Shown one piece after another: positions 56,931-64,000 of a stretch of DNA of 64,000 nucleotides. Origin of the DNA: Atherinomorus stipes (Eukaryota; Chordata; Actinopteri; Atheriniformes; Atherinidae). The stretch spans positions 1 to 64,000 of the forward strand of contig JALJCO010001385.1 of the NCBI GenBank assembly GCA_023101725.1, given 5' to 3'. The notes beneath the pieces are model-generated. The model searched no databases. It saw only the letters and a list, made by a program, of their open reading frames with translations, and had not been told where the DNA came from. Numbering within the stretch: the first letter of the stretch is position 1; each line of letters begins with the position of its first letter. A program made the position numbers and the translations under genes.

Positions 56931-58359
56931 AAGAAAAATAAAAAATAAAAAAGGGTAACCCTTTGGTTTTGGACTTTGAATTAAATAAAATTATGTTTAG
57001 AAGTAATGTTTTAAAAGATAAGTAGTTACTTATTTTTTTAAATGTTTCAAGCATCACAAATATTGAATGATTAATGATTAATCAAAAGTAAAAATGAAAC
57101 ATCTCTTCTAAAATATCAAGTTTTTTTTAAATCATATTGATATCAAATGAACTATTTGAATTCTATATCTGATTACGGTGGCTGGTGTTTGGGTTTCACA
57201 CATTTCTCTGTGGGCTTGAATAAGATGAAGAGTAGCCACAGATAATGAGCTGTCTTTAATCATGGTAGATGGAACTTTGAGATGCTTCATATGACATTTG
57301 CAGGATGGAGAGAAAGAGGGGGTGTCTAATTACTGGACTACAAAAAAAGAAAAAAACAAACAACAAAACAAAAAAAAAACGCACAGCTTCCTGACCACTG
57401 GAGCTGATGCAAAGTCCTAACAATGCTTGACAGGAAGTGACAACAAAGAGTTTCTCAGGTTCGGATGCTGCAAATTAAATACAACAAAACTAGAAATGTC
57501 ATAATTAGAGGATGTAGATTAATGAATATTTGTCTGTTCGTAATTCAAGCAAAAAGTTTTTGTTTGATTTTCCTTCTTTCTTTCTTTCTTTTGGAAAAAT
57601 GGTAATGGAGTCTGATACGATAGTCTATACTGCTTATTGTTGACAGCACTGTACATTCACTTTAGAAAAGTTTTCAAAATGCTACTCTTGACAGCTTTGT
57701 ATGAGCATTTCCAATACTTATCAGTGATACAACGTTCACTCTGACAGAATAAAGATGAAACAGTGAACATCAAAATGAAAATCCATCAAAAAAAATGTGT
57801 TAACGTTGACTTTAACTCAAGCCCGGCTCTGACTAAAACTGACAGGATGGGAATCTTGTCAAACAAGTAGTAAAAAAAAAAAAAAAAAAAAAACAGGGAA
57901 TATATTTTTGAATTGGAGACAAAAAACAAAGCACTTACTCCTTCAGTGTCTGAAACAATAATTTCAGATGACATTTTAAAAAAAAAAAAAAAAACCTCAC
58001 ATGAAACCTGAGGTTTTTTTAAACTTGGTCACGGAATGCCAAATTTTCATCAGTCCACGATGATGTTTCTACACATTTGTGTAGAAAAATTATCTTGATG
58101 GTGAGCTCATCTTTCTTCATTCCACTGTGTACAATGCATTCCTTTAAGCTTAAACAGCTGCCTTAGATAAATCTTGCAGTCCCTCCACTATCATCCTTGT
58201 CTGTATCCATAAGCAGCAAAAATAAGGAAAGAAAAAGATTTGTCCCATAACCCTTTGTGATCATTTGCATCTAAAACGATATTCGACATTTGTTATTCCA
58301 TCAATCAATACCATCTCTCCTATTCTCTGCGTACATAATCTCAGAGCCTGCATGCAAAA
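56931..58359. other. AT-rich sequence with homopolymers, no gene
   Basis: Poly-A tracts at 57,872-57,893 and 57,978-57,994, an A-rich patch at 57,341-57,380, and a (TTTC)4 run near 57,572-57,590. Nothing else recognised. Confidence 0.5.
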
Positions 58360-58780
58360 CGCTTAACAATAACATGTATGTTATACAAGACGCCATATAT
58401 CATCCCTGGACGCATTTACATCCTGTTAACAATTTCTCAGGGCAGATTAGAGGGCGCTGAGACAGCAGCCCAGATCCCATGAGAGGAGGGCTTTGGGAGC
58501 TGATAAGGCCAGCCATAGGAAGGCAGGATTAATACATATGACCAGGACACATGGAGGCTCTGATTATTCCAGCAGAAAAACGGCCCTATCCCATCGGCCC
58601 CTTTGTGATTAAATACAGCCCGAGTGCGGACAGGGAGGCAAAGGGATGGGGAGATAACCGATTTTATTTATGCAAGCCGGTTAGCCTGGCAGATCACGTC
58701 TGAGGATTGTTCACGCTACAGGGGTGAGGAATCTCACCAGGGGAGCTCACCCCCAATCACACACAGGACTGCTTTAGCTG
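58360..58780. promoter_or_regulatory. Strong candidate conserved non-coding block
   Basis: Unique, GC-balanced, CpG-containing DNA in AT-rich flanks: GATTAGAGGGCGCTGAGAC (partial CTCF-like core), GAGCTGATAAGGCC (GATA), GCAGGATTAATACATATG, AAAAACGGCCCTATCCCATC, TTTGTGATTAAATACAGCCC and GGAGATAACCGATTTTATTT. It is among the most enhancer-like blocks of the window by motif density. No coding support. Confidence 0.4.
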
Positions 58781-59559
58781 TCATTTCTACACCTTACTTT
58801 CTTCCCTCTGTTGGATGGAGATCAATCATTCAAAAAATACTTTTTGTCAAGGATTTAGGATCATAATATATAATGAAGCAGAGCTCCATTTTATTTGTAA
58901 TTTTTATACTATGACACATTATTTTTGCTTGAGCAAAGTTTCAGTTCAGTTGCATCCTTTGTGTTTTGGACCATAAGGAAACCATAAAAACTTTGTATTG
59001 TCGCCACTGATTAACCTACTTGCTTTGTAATTTTCCACACTTGGCTGTTTTATTGTCATTACATGATTAATAATACCCTTCAAAAATTATTTGAGCTTCT
59101 GTTTTGTTTTACTGACCAAGATCTTTAAAAACAAATGTTAACATTATTGTCTTAAGTCGAAGAAAAGTTTTAAATTATTATATGAAGGTGAGTCTTGAAA
59201 CAATTTCCAGGTATTTGATTTTAGAATTTCTTTAAAAAAATCAATTTTTGAAGTGACAGATTAAAGTTCATGTGATTGCTTAATCCACTCGCTGTTGCAG
59301 CTGTATCATTTAGTTACAAGAATCCTCATACGTTGCCAAAAACTTCCTTAGGGACGCCTCAGAAAATAAAGATGTCAATTTTTTTTTGATAGAAACGTGA
59401 TGCAACACCCACGCTGCAAAGCCAGAAGCAGTCCAGGGTGAATGCATAAATTACTGTCCAAATTTATCCAAATTCCCTTCACAGAAAAGACATAATTTTC
59501 CCACAAGTTCAACTTCTCCAGCTGCATCCTCGAAGAAGGCTTCAGAAAGTCTTACCATT
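58781..59559. other. Unique AT-rich sequence, no gene
   Basis: Nothing recognised. Confidence 0.5.
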
Positions 59560-60240
59560 GTTTGAGGTCATATTAGTTTCTGTACACAAGACTTTTGTGT
59601 GCTGGGATTACCTAATTAACTTCTTTAAAAACCTGTGCTCATTACAGATTGAATTCCTTTTGCTAGTTAGATGGTGCTTAATTAATTAATTGTGTTAATG
59701 ACCCATTAATGGTGGTGCACGAGGAGTTCTAATGAGGCCCCTTAATTAAATATTATCTCACTGTTTAATCAATGCATTTAATTATTCACAAGATATTTTC
59801 TGCAGAATCAATTTGGTCCTGGGTCGCTGGAGCAAAATGCTGATTGTGTGCTCCCTCGCTGATTCATCGCTGAATTGGTCATTCAGCTCAAAAATCCTCT
59901 TTTAATCATGGGGAGTATAAGCCATTTGGCTCAGATCCACATGTTTTCATGTGAGAGAGTAATTCTGATCATTTTGATATCAATTTCAATTGACCCTAGG
60001 TCACAGTTTACATCTGTTTGAGAGACATGTTTTAATTAGGGATATGAGATGTTGCAATTATATCACCATGGTCACAGTGTGGCCCTGGCCATTAACAGAG
60101 ATAAGTGGTAGAATTTCATGTTTTGATATATTATTGAGCAATCTACCTGTTATTCTGTCATTATTCAGTATGCAATGTTTGACCACTGACAGGCTGCCTT
60201 TTTGCATTTTCTCTGACCTCTACAGCATAGCTCCCCCATC
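59560..60240. promoter_or_regulatory. Candidate enhancer with clustered homeodomain sites
   Basis: Within 59,610-59,790 there are many TAAT cores: CCTAATTAAC, GCTTAATTAATTAATTGTG, GTTAATGACCCATTAATGG, TCTAATGAGG, CCTTAATTAAATATT and GCATTTAATTATTCAC. Downstream come GCTGATTCATCGCTGAATTGG, an AGGTCA palindrome at 59,991-60,003 (TGACCCTAGGTCA) and GGGATATGAGATG. TAAT clustering of this type is characteristic of conserved developmental non-coding elements. The 136-codon plus frame to its right shows no domain. Confidence 0.45.
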
Positions 60241-60415
60241 TAAACCTTTGTCCTGGTTTGTAGTTAAATCAGGAACAAATGTCTGTGGTCTGCCAGCATT
60301 TTCACAACCTTACACCGCTTTTAGGCGGAAACACATCTGTGAAAGAGCAAGTTTTTTTCTAAACACTATCACCAAGTTTCTCTTCATCTCGAGTCCCTGA
60401 ACCTCTGCTCTTCCT

Positions 60416-60427
60416 CCCCCCCCCCCC
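60416..60427. repeat. Poly-C tract (12 nt)
   Basis: Follows CTCTTCCT. Confidence 0.9.
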
Positions 60428-60479
60428 ACTTCTATAGAGCAAACTGGAAGACTTCAGTCATCATCCTCATTTTAACTCA

Positions 60480-60780
60480 AATTTGGTGGGATCAAAGGTG
60501 GCCAGCTGGGCGGGGGTGGGGAGCAGATGGTTGCACGCTCAGGGGGACCATGCAAAGGCCCTTCAGGTTTTAACACCTCCTCTCCCCTGGGTGCCCGGGT
60601 GGGGGGGATCCGGCTTGGGGAACCTACCTGAGCTCAGTGGCATGACCAGCAGGCTTCCACTGCACCACCCCCTACTTTGCTCACATATGGCGCCAGCCAT
60701 GGGGTCCTTGAGCTGGGGTTCTGACCTGAGGAAAATAAACTGTGGAAGGGCAGGGGAAGGTAAGCCTCACTCATTAGGAT
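60480..60780. other. GC-rich island, origin unclear
   Basis: The most GC-rich 300 bp of the right half (GGGCGGGGGTGGGGAGCAG, GGGTGCCCGGGTGGGGGGGA, TATGGCGCCAGCCATGGGG). CpGs are sparse, so it is not a classical CpG-island promoter. A 99-codon plus frame exists because stops are rare here. It may be a minisatellite or repeat relic, but no internal tandem unit or termini were found. Confidence 0.4.
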
Positions 60781-63700
60781 GAGTGCATGAGAATGAATCC
60801 ATTCATTAACAAAACCAAAGAGGACTTTTTGGAGATAAGACTTTGTGGTTTCCTAAAAGTGACATGCTTTTATTTTTATAAAACAAATAATAATAAAATT
60901 TTATTAACACATAAAAAATAGTTGACAGAATTTTCATGGAGTTCAGATGTTGTACTACCTGTATCACTTTATATCTTGGTACGCACTGTTTTGGGGGTCT
61001 GGCAGTGGCTGGTTACAGAGACTGCAGGTGCTGCTGTAGATTAATCCCTTGCCAAATCAGCTCCGCCTCAGCAATCTCAAAGTTCCAGGAAAAGAGCCTG
61101 CTGGGAACGTGGAGTGGTACTTGTGGTCTGGGATTATGACTTGTTGACCTTGAGAACACAAATGTAGCCTCTTGAATTGAATTTGCAGAGGGAATAAGTT
61201 CTGTGCGGGGAGCGGGGTGGTTTCATCCACCGACCAATGTTTTTTTGGGGATAGCTATTTTTCCATAAATCCATCTTAAGTAGTCACATTCTCCTTGTGG
61301 CTAATAGGATCATGATGGGAATAATCTTTACAAATCTGACAGAAAAAAAAGAATGTCCTGGCCTTCAACTTCTTCCTCTCGGTAAATGAACAATTTCAAG
61401 AGTCTTTCCTGTGGGACGAGGTGGGGGGGGGACCCATACTGGCAATGAGACAAAAAAGTAAAAGGAAAAACAGCCTAATTTTCTCAGGAGATGGTTTGGC
61501 CATTATTACTGAAGCCTACATTTATATTTCATGTCAGCATGTTAGTACTGACATTAAATGTACTGTAAGTGATAAGTACCAGTTATGTTTAAAAGTCAGT
61601 TAAATGCATCATTGGCATACAAATAGTAAACACATAATCTAACTCTGTTTTTTATTGTTTCCTTTGCTTTGTTCTTAATATTTCTGAAAACGATAAGTTT
61701 GGTTTAACTTTTAAGTTTATAGTAAATTATTCTACAAAAATATGTGAGTAACACTGGAAATCTTTCCTTGTAAAGATACAACTTTCCTTCTTATACTGAC
61801 TGAAACTGAAATGGCAGCTGATCAGACATTTTTGTTTCCCATTCCCATTTTGTCAGTCCACCCGGCTCTACACAGCACCACAACATCCTTGGAAATACAC
61901 AGTACGACCAAGCAAACTTCTTATTGACATATCACGCTCTGATAACACTCAGATATGTTTCTGCTCTGTGTTTACTCACCTGGTCTAATGTGAGAGCACA
62001 TACTACAGAAACAGTACAGGGGGAGAAATCTAAAGGTTGTTGCTGACCGTTGAGAATTTTTCCACTCATTGTTTGGATTTATCTCAGTAATTGTAAATTG
62101 GTAAATTAGAGCTATGACTAACAGCTATTTTCACCATGGATTGATCTGAAGATGATTTTAATTAATGATTGGCCCTCAATTTAAAGATTTCCTAAACTGT
62201 GGGAAATCAAGTTATTTTCTGTAACATTTTCTGTCATGTGCTAGACTATTACCCAACATAACAGACCTATTAATAAGCTAATGGCAAGCGTAAAAACATC
62301 ACTTACTTGGTTTTTGTTTCTTTAAATTTTACAAAGTCTAATTTTCTATGCTTGAGTCTAAAGAAAATGAAGGTATTGGTTATGTTGTAACTGAGATCTA
62401 CATCTTAACAAAAAGCTACTGGGCCCATTGCATCCTGGGACAAAGGTGCCATCCAGGACCTATTTATCTTACAGTATCACAGTGAGAGCAAGGATCTGAT
62501 TTAACTGGCATATGTGTGTGTATGTTTTCTATGCCTTTTGTTTGTGTGCCTGTGCAGGTCTGTGGCTGACCCATTGTGGCCAGACACCTGCCCACAGGCT
62601 CCTTGTCTGACTGATGAATCAGTGTCTTCAAGGTGTCTTTGAAGAAGTCTATTGTATGCCTTTGTTCTGCAGTCTTAGGCGTCCTGTCCTGTGTCTCCCT
62701 CTGCACTCTAAAGAGAAAATAAATCCACTGCTGACACTGGCACAATGGATTGCCAGGGCAACTGTCCCATCAACCATTTCTTCCAGTTTAGAAGAGAAAG
62801 AGAAAAGGATAACTGATGTTGGATGAAACATGAGCATCTCTTCTCCGTCTACGCATCTTTGCTTTACCACGATGAGTAAATAAAAACTTAATATAAAAAA
62901 GTAACAATCACCTAAAACTCCTGCCTTAAAAAAAGAGAAAATAAACTTTTTTTTTATTTATTTATTTTTGATTCAGCTTCCTCTTTATTCACTTGATTTG
63001 ATTCTTTTACTTATTTGTGATGTCACACCTGCTATCATTCTTGTGCTGCATGGTCTGTCAGGGCAGATTAGATGCAGAGGCTTGTGTCTTGACAGCCATC
63101 GTACAGTATCAATATTGTGACGGCTGAGGAGCCACCCGTCCTCACATCTCCGCAGAGTGCAAAGACAATTGAAAAGAAGAAGCGTCACAAACCTGACACC
63201 CGAGTCACTTCAAGGAATCCCTTTCAAGAAGAAATAAAACCTCACCTGACAAAGCAAAGCTAGCCCAGGACAAGAGTAAATAGCATCAAACAGCAAGGGT
63301 ATTTCCACTTTTAACAAAAAGGAAGCACACTGGCTGGAATCAATTAAAGTCCAGGAAGTGAAATTGATTATTTCTTAAAAGTTATGCTTTGCACAAAGAT
63401 TATTATTATTTTTTTTAATCAAGATCTGTGTATTCTATCATGAACAAAAAAAGAGACAAAAATAATTCTGGTTGAGTTTGATAAAAAAAAAAAAAGAAAA
63501 AGAAAAACATGCAAAAAGCCCAAAATCACAATGGATGGTTGAGGTGGTTTCTGTGACAAACAGACACATTATTGAAACACACAGCATTTCATATAAGCTA
63601 ACGCATGTTGGTGCATTTTTCTCATGTTCTCAAATCAGGCTTTCTGCTTTTTTTTTTATACAGTATCTGCCAGTGAGATTTTGCAAAGTTTGACAAAATG

Positions 63701-64000
63701 TAATAATTTCCTCTAATGTAGTACTACCCATTAACCCCAATTACTCTACAAGGAGGCTATCAAAATGACTTTTTTTTTTTCCAAGTGTTCTAATAATTCC
63801 AGCTGGTCTCCTCATCAGCCACTTTAATCTGGGTGAGTTGGACTGGGATGTAAGCCAAATGAAAAAATGTAACATGAGGTTAATCACACTCAGTACAGTC
63901 TCCATGCATGTAATTTGTCCATTTTCTGCCTTTTTCTTACTTTGCATATGCTCCTACTTTGCTAAATGTGTCATTAAAAGTTGGATATTTTCTATGCAGC
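60781..64000. other. Unique AT-rich sequence to the window edge, no gene
   Basis: Short simple repeats only: (TTTA) near 62,943-62,967, an A-rich patch at 63,482-63,507, and T10 runs near 63,648 and 63,771. Balanced patches at 62,500-62,770 carry overlapping frames on both strands, without splice or domain support. Confidence 0.45.

Noticed and set aside
59990..60400. 136-codon plus-strand frame
   Set aside because: It lies in and beside a homeodomain-motif block; codon composition looks random and no domain is visible.

Overview
The window looks like nuclear DNA of a bony fish, most likely a percomorph teleost. The evidence is its AT-rich, CpG-poor background, long CA/TA microsatellites, teleost-type DNA transposons (hAT, TTAA-target elements, a Tc1-like fragment) and fish-type tRNA-derived SINEs. 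No bacterial gene, operon, CRISPR array or rRNA gene is present, and no functional protein-coding gene or true tRNA gene could be supported. Most open frames of 60-200 codons fall in repeats, pyrimidine tracts or unique non-coding DNA. One minus-strand frame (53,991-54,380) has in-frame splice-like borders and is kept as a weak exon candidate.

Positions 1 to about 13.7 kb are a mobile-element graveyard with visible nesting. An unnamed dispersed repeat occurs twice (1-1010 and 1647-2300), separated by a 130-bp palindrome. A TTAA-flanked element (2662-4977) carries a broken exon resembling the transposon-linked P2X7-like proteins of fish, and a 794-bp hAT element with a perfect 8-bp target duplication sits inside it. 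Three copies of a palindromic hAT-like MITE lie at 5633, 6059 and 22,413. A Tc1-like transposase fragment lies on the minus strand at 8.2-8.6 kb. A 490-bp element with a RecQ-helicase-like remnant interrupts an older element at 9.4-9.9 kb. Two SINEs follow (10.3 and 11.7 kb). A second TTAA element (12,524-13,721) contains both a hAT element and a SINE, each with exact target duplications.

From about 13.8 kb to 64 kb the character changes. It is mostly unique DNA with few mobile elements: a degenerate hAT cluster at 18.6-19.2 kb, one MITE at 22.4 kb, a TA-flanked transposon at 30.6-31.6 kb and a small palindromic repeat at 31.7 kb. Many blocks of 200-1000 bp have balanced composition and contain homeodomain, GATA, PBX/PREP or nuclear-receptor-type motifs. 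This resembles a regulatory gene desert or a very large intron near a developmental gene. Conservation cannot be measured from one sequence, so these blocks are candidates only. The target gene is not in view.

No set of genes works together here. The functional interest lies in the transposon nesting, the palindromic motifs (two TGACCT-N7-AGGTCA sites, a perfect DR1, a 12-bp hairpin at 28.9 kb), three consensus CRE sites in or next to transposons, and the exon candidate.
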